Part shown: piece after piece, positions 1 to 9,200 of the stretch
Layout: each line of letters opens with the position of its first letter
Numbering within the stretch: the stretch's first letter is position 1
The notes under the pieces: generated by a model
Database searches by the model: none
The model's input: the letters and a program-made list of their open reading frames with translations, nothing else
Told to the model about the DNA's origin: nothing
Translations under genes and position numbers: made by a program
NCBI GenBank assembly: GCA_004298015.1
Contig: SCSE01000064.1
Location: 1 to 36,069 of the forward strand
Length of the DNA: 36,069 bases
Direction: 5' to 3'
From: Rhodanobacter sp.
GTDB taxonomy: Bacteria; Pseudomonadota; Gammaproteobacteria; Xanthomonadales; Rhodanobacteraceae

Positions 1-83
1 AAATCAGCCTCAAAAAAAAACACCGACAACTGGCGTCAGCCACCCCCATCCCCATGAGACCGCTTGAAACCCTTCAGGCACAA

Positions 84-109
84 AAAAACCCGCTGCTATG
101 CGGGTTTTT
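84..109. terminator. Bidirectional rho-independent terminator
   Basis: A perfect 10-bp stem (84-93 pairs with 100-109, six-base loop) has A-tracts on the left arm and T-tracts on the right, so it can terminate transcription from either side. On the minus strand it lies about 45 bases beyond the tRNA-end-like sequence at 152-169, where a tRNA terminator would be expected. I infer that it is the native terminator of the tRNA gene used as the integration site. Confidence 0.8.
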
Positions 110-151
110 CTGTCCTTTCGAGTCTCAGCGATCCTTGCTGAAACCCTTCAT

Positions 152-169
152 TGGTGCCCAAGAGGGGAC
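152..169 (-). repeat. tRNA 3'-end-like sequence, candidate island attachment site
   Basis: Read on the minus strand, these 18 bases look like the 3' part of a tRNA (end of the T arm, acceptor strand TTGGGCA and CCA). The match stops at the T loop: the bases further upstream are AT-rich and not tRNA. That is the pattern left when an element integrates into a tRNA 3' end and duplicates it. The TGGGCA-CCA ending suggests tRNA-Leu, but this is not certain. A partial inverted copy lies at 315-328. No integrase is seen nearby, so the intact tRNA and integrase should lie beyond the other end of the island. Confidence 0.5.
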
Positions 170-228
170 CCAATAGAAATTTTACATCATTGATTTACAA
201 TATAATATTCAGACACAAAAATCATTTC

Positions 229-251
229 ATACCCAAATTTATACCCAAAAC
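229..251 (+). repeat. Tandem ATACCCAAA repeats beside the att-like site
   Basis: Two 12-base units beginning ATACCCAAA lie head to tail at 229-240 and 241-252, in a stretch (170-255) much richer in A+T than its surroundings. GGGTAT/GGGTAC-type repeats next to a tRNA-derived core are commonly seen at the ends of islands integrated by P4-like tyrosine recombinases, where they may be arm-type integrase sites. That role is inferred from position only. Confidence 0.35.
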
Positions 252-344
252 AAAGTACTTGAGCGCCAAGGACTATCTCCCGCAGCCTGACGCTCTGAAG
301 CTCATCAATTCTAGTCCCTCTTGGGGCATCGAACCCAATCATGA

Positions 345-740
345 CTAAGCCGGCAGCTCCCGCAGGAAGTGCCTCCCACTTAGACCGAACACAGCCACTG
401 AAGCCGCACCATCTTTGCGACGCCAGTTGTGCGCATTGCCTGTTGGCGTGTACCTAGATTTGACCCGCCTGCCGAAAATCGCGTGACCAGGGCATGTCCC
501 GACCAAACCCAACCACAGCGCCCTGCACTACTGGGCGGCCTGGTTCCAGGGACGGTTTGGGATCCCGATCGTGACGGTAACGGCCGGGACATCATCCAGT
601 TTCAACTTGTTCGACTTCGCGCGATTGCCGATCCCGCAGAGGATGTCGATACAGAATCGCTTCTGGAAGTCAGCCGGCACTTCCTTGACGTTCTGTGCAT
701 AGGTGTTTGGGTTAGGCGGGTGACACCAGTTTTGTATCAA
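345..740 (-). pseudogene. Possible decayed gene with an in-frame TAG
   Basis: On the minus strand one reading frame runs from an ATG at 740 to a TAG at 528-530, then continues open in the same frame for 60 codons to a TAG at 345-347. The first 70 codons overlap the 3' end of drmC by about 28 bases. Both halves have a fairly ordinary amino-acid composition (for example VPAVTVTIGIPNRPW, then GHAIFGRRVKSRYTPTG). I do not recognise the product. It may be an eroded gene at the island edge or chance; the rest of 170-711 holds nothing else I can support. Confidence 0.22.
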
Positions 741-1473
741 CCAAGTACTGCAAATGTTCGCCCAATAGTTGGGGAACCCTTCCGCCCGAAACTAGTACGC
801 CGGCTTCCATGTTCTTTTCCATTGCATGCCCCGTTAGATTCGCGCTGGTGATGAAACACGTTTTGCCATCAGCAACGGCAACTTTGGCGTGGACGCGTCC
901 GCCGGAAAACGGATCGGCCTTGTCACGCCACGCATAGAGCCTCGCCGAGGGAACCAGCGTTCTCATTTTTCCTATAGCATCAAAGTTGATGCTGCCGCCC
1001 TGATCATGCGCCAACTCAAGCAACATAGAGATGCGCACTCCGCGATCATTCGCTGCATTCAGCGCCTTGACGATCGTGGAGACGTCATAGGCCACGAAAC
1101 TGGTGATAAACAGGTTCCTCTCCGCGGCGTTGATGACTTGAAGCAGTGCCTGCTCCGTTCGTCGGGTCGAGACGAAAGGTGTTGTCGGCCCTGTCCATAC
1201 GAGTTCGGTGGAATCTCTATTCGCAGCGTTGGTCAGGACATGGCTGGCGGCTAGCAACATTGACGCCAGCTCCCCGGCGCTGACTGTGGTTGCTAGCCAA
1301 GCCCTGACGAGCTGATCAAAGACCGCAGCTGCTGCAGGCGTGCCGACTACGCCCGAGAGCGTGGCGGCCGCCTTATTCGCTTCCGTCCGACGAATCTGGG
1401 TCGCAATCGCCTGAACCTTTTCAGGAGAAACCCGACAGACCAAGGCGGCAACAGCGTCTAAGAGCTTCTCCAT
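712..1473 (-). CDS. drmC: DrmC, phospholipase-D-like DISARM protein
   Basis: 253-aa protein of the phospholipase D/nuclease fold, the third core protein of DISARM anti-phage systems and last gene of this operon. One HKD-type motif is clear: H195-x-K197 and D202 in HAKVAVADGK, then SANLTG with N212. The segment before it (NLFITSFVAYDVS) fits the first half of a PLD domain but lacks a second full HKD, as is usual for short PLD proteins that act as dimers. The ATG follows the drmB stop after one base, so translation is probably coupled. DrmC is often dispensable in studied DISARM systems and its substrate is unclear; nuclease activity here is inferred from the fold. Confidence 0.88.
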   Translation of the reverse strand: MEKLLDAVAALVCRVSPEKVQAIATQIRRTEANKAAATLSGVVGTPAAAAVFDQLVRAWLATTVSAGELASMLLAASHVLTNAANRDSTELVWTGPTTPFVSTRRTEQALLQVINAAERNLFITSFVAYDVSTIVKALNAANDRGVRISMLLELAHDQGGSINFDAIGKMRTLVPSARLYAWRDKADPFSGGRVHAKVAVADGKTCFITSANLTGHAMEKNMEAGVLVSGGRVPQLLGEHLQYLVDTKLVSPA

Positions 1474-1474
1474 G

Positions 1475-3334
1475 TCACAGACCCTTGAAGAACGCCGCGT
1501 CGATGCGTTCCAGGGTCGGAACCAGTAACGACCGATCCAAATAGCGATTGCCGCGTTCGCAAGAGGTCTCCGCCACTAAGCTGCATGCATGGCAGGACGC
1601 GGCGTGGAGAGACCGATCTTTCTCGGGATCGTGCTCGGAGCAGAGCGGATCCGAGGAGCAGATCTTTGAACGGTTCAAGGCTTGCTCCAGCAGGCGCCCG
1701 AGATTCTCTGGCTTGCCGAGATCAACGAGGCCGCCCAGGGTGCCATCTGAGTCGGCGGCAGCGGTATAGATGAGGATGCCGGCCTGCGGATTCTCGCCGG
1801 AGGTATCGGCGTAGATTCGCTCGCGAATGCTCGCTGCGTTATAGCCGCACTCTAATGCCAGCTCGCGAATCAGAAGGTGCGAAAGCGTGTGGAGCATGGC
1901 GTAGCGAATGCCAGGGTAGCCATCTCCCGGATCCAGATGACGCGAGTTGCGCCAACCCCGATGACCTCCATGCAGCATCTTGTCGACCGCTGCCACTGCA
2001 GGCAGCGCCTCCCAAGCCGCGAGCGCGTGTTCGTCGAACTGAATGAAGATGCCCTCGCCATGCACTTGGTTCGCGGGCACCCAATCTGGTTTGTTTCGCG
2101 AGAGGCCAGCCATTTGGGGGCGTTCGTTTGGATCGCCAGACTCTTCGGGTGCCTCCACTCGAGTGAAGCCAAGGAGAGCATTGACCTCTCGCAGGCGCTC
2201 CAGAAGCAGCACTCTCCCGATGTGCTTTGCAAAGGCCGGAGGTGTGCCAACTTTTTTGCTCATGAAGTGTGGGTAGTCCGTGGGTGGATTGGCCTCTGTC
2301 AGGACGTCCCACTCGGGGCCTTTGATATCGACATCATTCGCTCCCTCTTGGCCGCCACCGTTACGGTATGCCTGAATCGCCAGCCAAACGGATGATGCCG
2401 AATACTTGTCGACACCTGGGAGCGCTCCTATCTTTTTCAGCGTTTTGATCGTCACCGACACTTCGGCTTCGGATTCCAGTTCTTCAAAGAACTCCCAGCC
2501 ATCCCGAATCAATTGACTCAGCGGATCGTTAGTCTGAGGAATTGCCAGTGCCGATACCGTGATAGGAAACCAACTATTCGTGGCGCCTAGTAGAACCGCG
2601 CGAGCTTCTTCGTCGCACTTTTCATCGAAATGATCCAAGTGCGGATGCCGACCCCTACAGGCCGGGAGATTCTCTTTTCCAGCCTTACCAAAAGCCTGCG
2701 CCAAGCTTCTTGATGTCGTGCACTGGTCGCAACGAACCCAAAGATTTTCGGTTTGCAGCGATGCGCCGCTCTCATAGAACCTAAGCGTGCCTTTGCATGC
2801 ACTATTTCCGCCATGAACGAAATAATGCCAAGGGAAATCGTCAAGGTGGCCATTGCGACAGGCCAAGAGGAATCGCGCCGGCACGGCATCGGCGTCTTTC
2901 GCCTTTTGATCACCTTTGGACCCCGTGCATGACTTGTGCACGAAGCGTGTTCGCTCAGGCCTGAACCTGCTTTCCTTGATTTCGAAGAGCTTGGCATCGA
3001 AGGGCGATAGCAGGCCGCATTTAACGCAGCGCATCCAGCGCGGGAAGGGCCGGACAGGAACGCCGATATTAGCCTCAGCAGACCATACATCGACGAGCTC
3101 GCTTTTCTGGAACGGCGGCATCCGCAGACTCTCTACCTGTGCTCCGAGTACCTTCCGTACGGCGGCCAGCAGACGAGCTTCCTGAATCGGTTGGCAGCGG
3201 TCCTTTTCCCAGCGGTCGATCCCCAGCGTGACCACAGACAGGCTCGGCAGGTCGATCAGCGCTCCTGGACCGTACGTCCAGAGCAACTGGCTCGGTCGTA
3301 CTTCTCCCACGGGAGTCTTGTCGTTGATGATCAT
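1475..3334 (-). CDS. drmB: DrmB, DUF1998 DISARM protein
   Basis: About 619-aa DUF1998 protein. In DISARM, DrmB forms a complex with the helicase DrmA that loads on phage DNA. The DUF1998 core is in the C-terminal third (HTLSHLLIRELALECGY, then a GILIYTAAADSDGTLGGL stretch). It is followed by a cysteine cluster (CSSDPLC, CHACSL, SCERGN) that probably binds zinc; further C-x2-C pairs near residues 105 and 200 suggest more zinc sites. The open frame allows a TTG at 3340, but the ATG at 3334 has GAGGA six bases upstream and is the better start. That leaves two bases between the drmA stop and this gene, so they should be translated together. Confidence 0.92.
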   Translation of the reverse strand: MIINDKTPVGEVRPSQLLWTYGPGALIDLPSLSVVTLGIDRWEKDRCQPIQEARLLAAVRKVLGAQVESLRMPPFQKSELVDVWSAEANIGVPVRPFPRWMRCVKCGLLSPFDAKLFEIKESRFRPERTRFVHKSCTGSKGDQKAKDADAVPARFLLACRNGHLDDFPWHYFVHGGNSACKGTLRFYESGASLQTENLWVRCDQCTTSRSLAQAFGKAGKENLPACRGRHPHLDHFDEKCDEEARAVLLGATNSWFPITVSALAIPQTNDPLSQLIRDGWEFFEELESEAEVSVTIKTLKKIGALPGVDKYSASSVWLAIQAYRNGGGQEGANDVDIKGPEWDVLTEANPPTDYPHFMSKKVGTPPAFAKHIGRVLLLERLREVNALLGFTRVEAPEESGDPNERPQMAGLSRNKPDWVPANQVHGEGIFIQFDEHALAAWEALPAVAAVDKMLHGGHRGWRNSRHLDPGDGYPGIRYAMLHTLSHLLIRELALECGYNAASIRERIYADTSGENPQAGILIYTAAADSDGTLGGLVDLGKPENLGRLLEQALNRSKICSSDPLCSEHDPEKDRSLHAASCHACSLVAETSCERGNRYLDRSLLVPTLERIDAAFFKGL

Positions 3335-3336
3335 GC

Positions 3337-6300
3337 TCAATCCTCATCCTTCGTCGCAGGACGAGGCTTCCAATCGTGGTCGTCCGTGATGTGGTTAGTA
3401 TTCATGATCAAGCGAACGCCAGGTTCCACCTCGCGCATCGACATTGGCACGGTCCAGTTGTCCCAAGCCTTGATGCCCGGTGATCTAATCAACGCAACGG
3501 TCTTGTCCTTCTCAGGGCCGCGCTTCTCGTATGCGAGGATGCGACCGCCCACGCTTACCTCTTTGGCCCACTCATCGGCGCGCTCTTTGAGTTCCTGTTC
3601 GGCCAAGCTCTTGGTGCTGGCCAGGTCGCTAACATTCCACGCCCGCTTGACCAGCACATCAATGGCCTCGGTAATCTCAGTCTGATCGGATTTCCCTAGA
3701 TTGCTCGCACCGTCGTTAGGGCTGAACGCATCGTTCTCCAGACGCATCAGGCTTAGCAAAGAGCCGGTGAGACCGCGGTCCATTGCTCGCGGCGAGAATG
3801 GAGTGACTGATTGCGCCTCGACGTGTTTGTAGAAGGTGGCGTGGTAGTGCTCAAAGGTCTCGTAGTGAGAGAGATCGCGCGGCCGCGCCCAGGTGAGCAC
3901 GGTGCACACCAGGCCAGGGAAAGAACGCCCTACCCGGCTGGTGGCCTGGATGTATTCAGCCGTGCCCTTGGGTTGGCCATTGACTGCCATGAGTCCGAGC
4001 CGATTGACGTCGACACCTACCGAAAGCATGTTGGTGGCGAGTACGACATCAATCGCCCGTGTCTCACCCTTTTCCCATTTGGTAACGTACTGGCCGGTGA
4101 CGGCATCGAACTCGGATTTGAACTTCACTTCTAAGTTGTCGAGGTACTTCGGGATGTCCTGGCTGGAGACCCGAGAGGTCAGTTCGGCGATATTGCTGGT
4201 GCTGCGCTGTGCCAGTGCGGGTCGCTCGACCATGCTCATCTGCACCCGATAGGAACGAGTCTGCACATCGTCCTCGGCCAAACGCTTCATCCCGCCTAAT
4301 TCACGCAACGAGTTGAAATAGCCAACCACGGTCATATAAGGGTCTGCGGGCTCACCGAAGCGATTGAACAACTCTTGCGCAGCGGTCAGGAACGCCGTGT
4401 AAACCCGAATCAACATTGCGGGTCGCGAGCTGCCGGGGGAACAGACCCCGAGATAGCGCCTGCCCGGTTTGTCTTCTATTGGTCGCTGGACGGAAAAGTA
4501 GTTGTCCTCTACGTCCAGCCCATGCGGTGGAAATATCGATACGCGCCGCATAAAAACGTTGTTCACTTGTTCGCGGGCCTTACGCACCGTAGCCGTCGAC
4601 GCGATAATTTTTGGCTTGACCGTTTGCTTGCCGAGCTTCCAGCTGCACAGCTCGTCCACGGCCGTTTCGTAAAGTCCGACCATGGTGCCAAGCGGCCCAC
4701 TGATGAGGTGGAACTCGTCCTGGATGATTAGGTCGGGCGGACGGATTGGGCTGATTTTTTTGACCTTGGTCGCGCCGAGTCCTCTGCCGGCCTGATGATT
4801 ACCATTGCAGTCCGCACCTTGCCATAACAGGCCATGCCGCTCGCACTCCTGACCTGCTCGACCGAACAGCGTGCGCACTTGGCCACGCCACGCCATCATG
4901 GCGAACTTGTCCACGGTAGCGATCATCATCGTCGGGGGATAGTGGTAGATCTCTTCATCCACGACCAATACGGGAAGGCCAGCGTGAGCGAGTTTGCTGG
5001 ACTTTCCTTTCGAGAAGTCGCAACGCCCCTTCTTGTCGCCGCAATAGACGAAGGTACGCCCACGTGCCTTGTCGACCTCCACGTCGCGTCCGGGGGCGAC
5101 TTCTGAGCCACACCACGGGCAACTGGTCAGTTGCGCGGGAGACGCCGCCCCGGCGTTGTATTTGCCAGGGTTGCGAATGTCCTCAATGGCTCGATGGCTG
5201 TCTTCGGTCGTGCCGGGGGTCACCTTGTTGCCCACCCACAGGCCGATGGTGAAGGGCTCTGTTCCGAGTGACGCGTCACCCTTAGCCAGCGCCTCACGTC
5301 TCAGCACTTCCATTGCGCAGATCAGCGCGGTGGCACGCTGAAACTGTTGCAGCGTCAGCAAGCGCAAGGTGTAACGCATGATCACGGCCAACCCGCGTGA
5401 GCCGTCATAACCGCCCAGGTTTCCCTGCATGCGCCGAATAGCCATGGTGAAGGCAGCCACGCCCAGGTAGGCCTCGGTCTTGCCGCCGCCAGTGGGGAAC
5501 CACAACAAGTCGGCGTAGGCTTCAACCGGTTGGACGCGGTCGGAATGCTCCGGGTCGGCCAGCGAAGGGATCGACAGCAACAGAAACGCCAGCTGGAACG
5601 GACGCCAGCTGCGGTTCTTCAACACGTCGAAATGGTCGACGGTGACGTCCTTGCCGCGCCGGATTTCGAGGGCGTATTGGCTACGCACGCGTTGCGTAGC
5701 CATCGCCCGATTGGCGAAACGGAAGGCCGCCAAGGCATTCTCGTCGCGTTTCAGAGTAGCGATACCATGCTGCAGACGTGCGTGGATCTCTTGGCATCGA
5801 TCCATTGCCTGTTGTGTCTGCGCGTCATAGCCCAGCACGTCGACGCCGACCCGAGCACGCTGCTCATCGATCCACGCGGCGTAATCCTTGGTCAGCATGT
5901 CTAGGGCATCGACCAGCGAGTCAATGTCCAAGGCCGCGAGGCGCTGCATGTCGAGCAGGCCACTGCTAACCATCTCCCTCATCGCCGGCCGGTCTGTGGG
6001 ATCCGACCCTGGTGTCTCGGTGACCTGCACCTCGTACTGAGGCATCACTTTGGTACATACCTCGGTGGCCAGCGTTACATCTTCTGCCGCTTCGGCATGG
6101 ACGGCGACACCATGTCCGACCGCGAACTCCACCCGGTTGCGGTAAATCATCTCCAGCGATTCACGCTCTGGATCCATGCCGTCCGCGTTGAGCACCGGCC
6201 TACGCCGGAAGATGTCACGTTTTGACGCTCCCTCTTCCGAACGCACGATCAGTTCCGGCTGGAACACCCAGGCTGTATCTCGATTGGTGTCAGGCTCTAC

Positions 6301-7311
6301 CTGCGCATTGACCAAAAACAGCGTCACGAGCCGATCGCCCTTCGCATTCTTGGCACGCACGGAGCCCTGCACCCGCACTTCGGGATAGATCTTGTCAGGC
6401 GCCTGATGAGGGATCACGCCCTCGGTAACCGCCAGCGCGAGCTTGCCGCCACAGGGGATACGCTGCCAGACCTTCGCCTTCTGCCCATTGGATCGCGTGA
6501 ACTCATGGTCTTTATTCGGAACGCGTTCGTAGCGCCCCCAACGCACCTCGACCTGAATGCGCTCCGCGTCACCATCCACACAGAAAGTCATACCGAGGCT
6601 ACTGGGCACCAGGGACTGATTACTGGCCGCGTCGATCTCATCAGCGGCATCCGATTCGGGCTCGACACGGCCAGTCGCGGTACCAAATTCCGCGCCGGGC
6701 TCATGCTGGCCGGGAGCTATCGGGTCGGCAGGTTCTTCGGGCTCGTCATCCGCCAAAGGTCCTTCGAGCCCTTCGATACCGCCCTGTGCAGCCTCGCGCG
6801 GCGCAAGCTTGCCCACCAAGTAGCGATCGCGCACGCCCATGTCGACGATGCGCTCGTTTGGCCCACCCGCAGGTCCGAGCAGGTCATCCATCACGGCCAG
6901 TTGCAGCAGTTCCCGGATATAGGCCTGATCCTCAATGCTTGGCACTTCAGCGATAGTCTTGTGCAATACGTTCGGCAAGACCGCAACAAAATCGGCCCAC
7001 TGGATGCGGCTCACACCCCCCGAGGTCAGGGGATTGAGAGCGGTGATGCTGATCGATATCGGCTTGGAGACCGAGAATGCCCTGTCAAAATAGAGTGTCG
7101 TGGTTTCAAGATCCGAACGCATCCTCAGCACTCGTCCAACGCGGATCACTTCCCCGGACGGAGTCAGCACGAGAACCCAATCGTCCTCTGCGATGGCCTG
7201 ATACAGAGAGCGATCGCCCTTCAGAATCAATGTGTAGGACGCGATCTTGCGTTCGTTGCCGATACCTTGATCAACGGCGATCCATGCGTTGGGATTTGTG
7301 TTCGTCGACAT
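3337..7311 (-). CDS. drmA: DrmA, DISARM helicase
   Basis: About 1324-aa superfamily 2 helicase, the signature DISARM protein. Walker A is FPTGGGKTEA near residue 605, Walker B is IIQDEFH near residue 863, then ASTATVRKAREQ (motif III-like). The C-terminal helicase half has ATNMLSVGVDVNRLG and QATSRVGRSFPG (motifs V and VI). A cysteine group (CPWCGSE, then CGDKKGRC) lies between the two helicase lobes. The N-terminal 500 residues lack known motifs and include an acidic, proline-rich linker around residues 180-220. A GTG at 7323 would overlap the upstream stop, but the ATG at 7311 has GAGG six bases before it and is preferred. DrmA with DrmB recognises incoming DNA in studied systems; target choice here is not visible. 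Confidence 0.94.
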   Translation of the reverse strand: MSTNTNPNAWIAVDQGIGNERKIASYTLILKGDRSLYQAIAEDDWVLVLTPSGEVIRVGRVLRMRSDLETTTLYFDRAFSVSKPISISITALNPLTSGGVSRIQWADFVAVLPNVLHKTIAEVPSIEDQAYIRELLQLAVMDDLLGPAGGPNERIVDMGVRDRYLVGKLAPREAAQGGIEGLEGPLADDEPEEPADPIAPGQHEPGAEFGTATGRVEPESDAADEIDAASNQSLVPSSLGMTFCVDGDAERIQVEVRWGRYERVPNKDHEFTRSNGQKAKVWQRIPCGGKLALAVTEGVIPHQAPDKIYPEVRVQGSVRAKNAKGDRLVTLFLVNAQVEPDTNRDTAWVFQPELIVRSEEGASKRDIFRRRPVLNADGMDPERESLEMIYRNRVEFAVGHGVAVHAEAAEDVTLATEVCTKVMPQYEVQVTETPGSDPTDRPAMREMVSSGLLDMQRLAALDIDSLVDALDMLTKDYAAWIDEQRARVGVDVLGYDAQTQQAMDRCQEIHARLQHGIATLKRDENALAAFRFANRAMATQRVRSQYALEIRRGKDVTVDHFDVLKNRSWRPFQLAFLLLSIPSLADPEHSDRVQPVEAYADLLWFPTGGGKTEAYLGVAAFTMAIRRMQGNLGGYDGSRGLAVIMRYTLRLLTLQQFQRATALICAMEVLRREALAKGDASLGTEPFTIGLWVGNKVTPGTTEDSHRAIEDIRNPGKYNAGAASPAQLTSCPWCGSEVAPGRDVEVDKARGRTFVYCGDKKGRCDFSKGKSSKLAHAGLPVLVVDEEIYHYPPTMMIATVDKFAMMAWRGQVRTLFGRAGQECERHGLLWQGADCNGNHQAGRGLGATKVKKISPIRPPDLIIQDEFHLISGPLGTMVGLYETAVDELCSWKLGKQTVKPKIIASTATVRKAREQVNNVFMRRVSIFPPHGLDVEDNYFSVQRPIEDKPGRRYLGVCSPGSSRPAMLIRVYTAFLTAAQELFNRFGEPADPYMTVVGYFNSLRELGGMKRLAEDDVQTRSYRVQMSMVERPALAQRSTSNIAELTSRVSSQDIPKYLDNLEVKFKSEFDAVTGQYVTKWEKGETRAIDVVLATNMLSVGVDVNRLGLMAVNGQPKGTAEYIQATSRVGRSFPGLVCTVLTWARPRDLSHYETFEHYHATFYKHVEAQSVTPFSPRAMDRGLTGSLLSLMRLENDAFSPNDGASNLGKSDQTEITEAIDVLVKRAWNVSDLASTKSLAEQELKERADEWAKEVSVGGRILAYEKRGPEKDKTVALIRSPGIKAWDNWTVPMSMREVEPGVRLIMNTNHITDDHDWKPRPATKDED

Positions 7312-7319
7312 GCCAAGCC

Positions 7320-9200
7320 TCACGAATTCCTGATGGAGACGAGGGTCCCCAGGTGGGCCACGTTTTGCGCGCGCGTTTTTTTCTTGTATTCCAGCGCGTC
7401 ACAAACCGCTTCTACCTTTTGGCAGAAAATGTCGGCGTTCAGTCGAATCATCCATAGATCGCCTTTGGTAGGTTCCTCTCGGTTGGTGCTCTGCCACTGC
7501 ACCTCGTCGTTGAGAGGATGCTCCGGACGGAAAGGATGGATGTTGAAAATCTTGTGATCGACCTGCGTTATCCAGGAAGCACCAACCTCAGTGATCGCAC
7601 CCCATGAGACCTTTGTGTTCTCGCTAGTCACGAAGAGCACGAATATCTTCTGGGTCGAGTAGCTTTCGACGAAGAATTCGCGGAGATAGTCATAGACGGC
7701 ACGACCTTCAGGCACGCGACAGATCTCGTCATCGCAATTGGTGTACAGGATATCGTCGGGGGGTACATCGTTGAAGATCAGCATCTGGTAGATGATGTCG
7801 GCGAAAGCCTTGTCGGGATACGTCTGGCTGATGAGAACTTTCTTTTTCTGAGAATCGACAGCCGCTTTCAGCCCGAGGTCGGGACTGTTTGCATTGATGG
7901 ATTTGGAAATGGCTTCCTCTATCGCCTCACGAGAAACATTCGCACCAAGCGCAGCCAACGCGTCGGCCGCCTCCTCACTGGCTTTTTTGCGAAACGTATC
8001 TACAGACGCCCTCAGCTTCGCTTCGTCGTTCCTCTGAGCATCTTCCTTCTGTCGCTTTTTCTCGGCGTTGGCGATGTCCGTAAACGTCTCACGCTTCTTG
8101 AGGACTTCGGCAAGTAACTCGCTTCTCACATACTCGCGCACAGCTTCGTAGCGTGGGTCGTCCGACTTGTACCCCTGTCTGTTGCTGAGTGCCATGTCCG
8201 GCAGCTCGGTCAACTCGAACAGATCGACATGCAGCTGCCCGACGACATAGACCTCGTTAAGCTTGTTCTGACCAACAGCCGGAAGAATGTTGAACTCCCC
8301 CATCTTCTCGTTTGCGAATAGCGAGATGAAGTTATCCGGGAAGTCGGTCATTTCCGCTTTCCGTCCCCGCGTAGATTTGTACGTGCCGATCCAGCCCAGC
8401 ACCTCCAACGAATATTCCTGTTCTTTCCCGTCATCCGCCTTCATGGTGACCGGCATGATTTTCTTGCCCAGTGCTGCTACCAGATGACCCCTCCTGTCTG
8501 GGTAGATGTCCGGGACGAGGTTGCACAGCGAAGCAAACTTTTCGCCTAGCGTGATCAAGGTGCACAGTTCGCCCATGATGCTCCGGTCGAAATCCTGGAT
8601 CGTCACTGTCTCATCGCCACGAATGACGTGTATGCGAAAGTCGGCATCTACAAGGGGAAATATCTTGAGCAGGTTGCGCTGGACGGCAGCCAAGGTCTTG
8701 TGGAGCCTGTACTGCGGGTCACGCATGATGATGGCGGAGCCATGCTCTGCGATGCGTTCGAAAACGATCTTGTCGTCCTCAATGGCCTTCAGTTCGTTGC
8801 CGTTCTCCGGGCGTCGGGACAGTACGAATCCCGATTTCTCCCCATCCGCAACCGTCAGCACATCGACGTGTTTCGAAACAGACAGCGCGGCCAGCTTGCC
8901 AACACCCTTACGCCCCATCTTGCGGCGGGTGCCAGATTTCGTCTTCGATTCGTCTTCAGTGGTTCTGGAGACACCTGCGACATTAAGGTATCTGGCGATA
9001 TCACCGGCTTCATAGGACATGCCATGGCCATCATCCTCGACACGGATGTCATCCTTGTTGGAAATGATGTAGATGTTCTTCGCATCGGCGTCATACGCGT
9101 TGGCGATCAACTCTGCCAAGACGTAGTAGATGTTGGTGTAAAGGTTCGGCCCGAGCAATTCCAGGATGCGCGGATCGACGTTCAATCGGTACTCTTTCAT
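7320..9200 (-). CDS. GHKL (Hsp90-like) ATPase with C-terminal TIR-like domain
   Basis: 626-aa two-domain protein that is not a standard DISARM component. Residues 1-250 are a GHKL ATPase: N box ELIANAYDADAKNI (E30, N34, D38), G1 box VEDDGHGM (54-61), and a glycine-rich lid GRKGVGKLAAL (96-106). Residues about 370-430 are charged and helical, probably a coiled coil. Residues about 452-600 resemble a TIR or TIR-like domain: a first strand KKKVLISQTY, a strand KIFVLFVTS, then SWGAITEVGASW with E538 where TIR NADases carry the catalytic glutamate. The ATG has a strong GGGAGG site and overlaps the drmMI stop by four bases; its own stop is eight bases from the drmA start. Location and coupling say it works with DISARM. 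Nucleotide-cleaving activity is inference; the ATPase call is firm, the TIR call moderate. Confidence 0.82.
   Translation of the reverse strand: MKEYRLNVDPRILELLGPNLYTNIYYVLAELIANAYDADAKNIYIISNKDDIRVEDDGHGMSYEAGDIARYLNVAGVSRTTEDESKTKSGTRRKMGRKGVGKLAALSVSKHVDVLTVADGEKSGFVLSRRPENGNELKAIEDDKIVFERIAEHGSAIIMRDPQYRLHKTLAAVQRNLLKIFPLVDADFRIHVIRGDETVTIQDFDRSIMGELCTLITLGEKFASLCNLVPDIYPDRRGHLVAALGKKIMPVTMKADDGKEQEYSLEVLGWIGTYKSTRGRKAEMTDFPDNFISLFANEKMGEFNILPAVGQNKLNEVYVVGQLHVDLFELTELPDMALSNRQGYKSDDPRYEAVREYVRSELLAEVLKKRETFTDIANAEKKRQKEDAQRNDEAKLRASVDTFRKKASEEAADALAALGANVSREAIEEAISKSINANSPDLGLKAAVDSQKKKVLISQTYPDKAFADIIYQMLIFNDVPPDDILYTNCDDEICRVPEGRAVYDYLREFFVESYSTQKIFVLFVTSENTKVSWGAITEVGASWITQVDHKIFNIHPFRPEHPLNDEVQWQSTNREEPTKGDLWMIRLNADIFCQKVEAVCDALEYKKKTRAQNVAHLGTLVSIRNS

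Noticed and set aside
152..230. Complete tRNA gene on the minus strand
   Set aside because: Only the 3' 18 bases match; the upstream bases cannot form the D and anticodon arms.
6406..7557. Plus-strand open frame of 383 codons
   Set aside because: Antisense to drmA and the GHKL-TIR gene; no family features.
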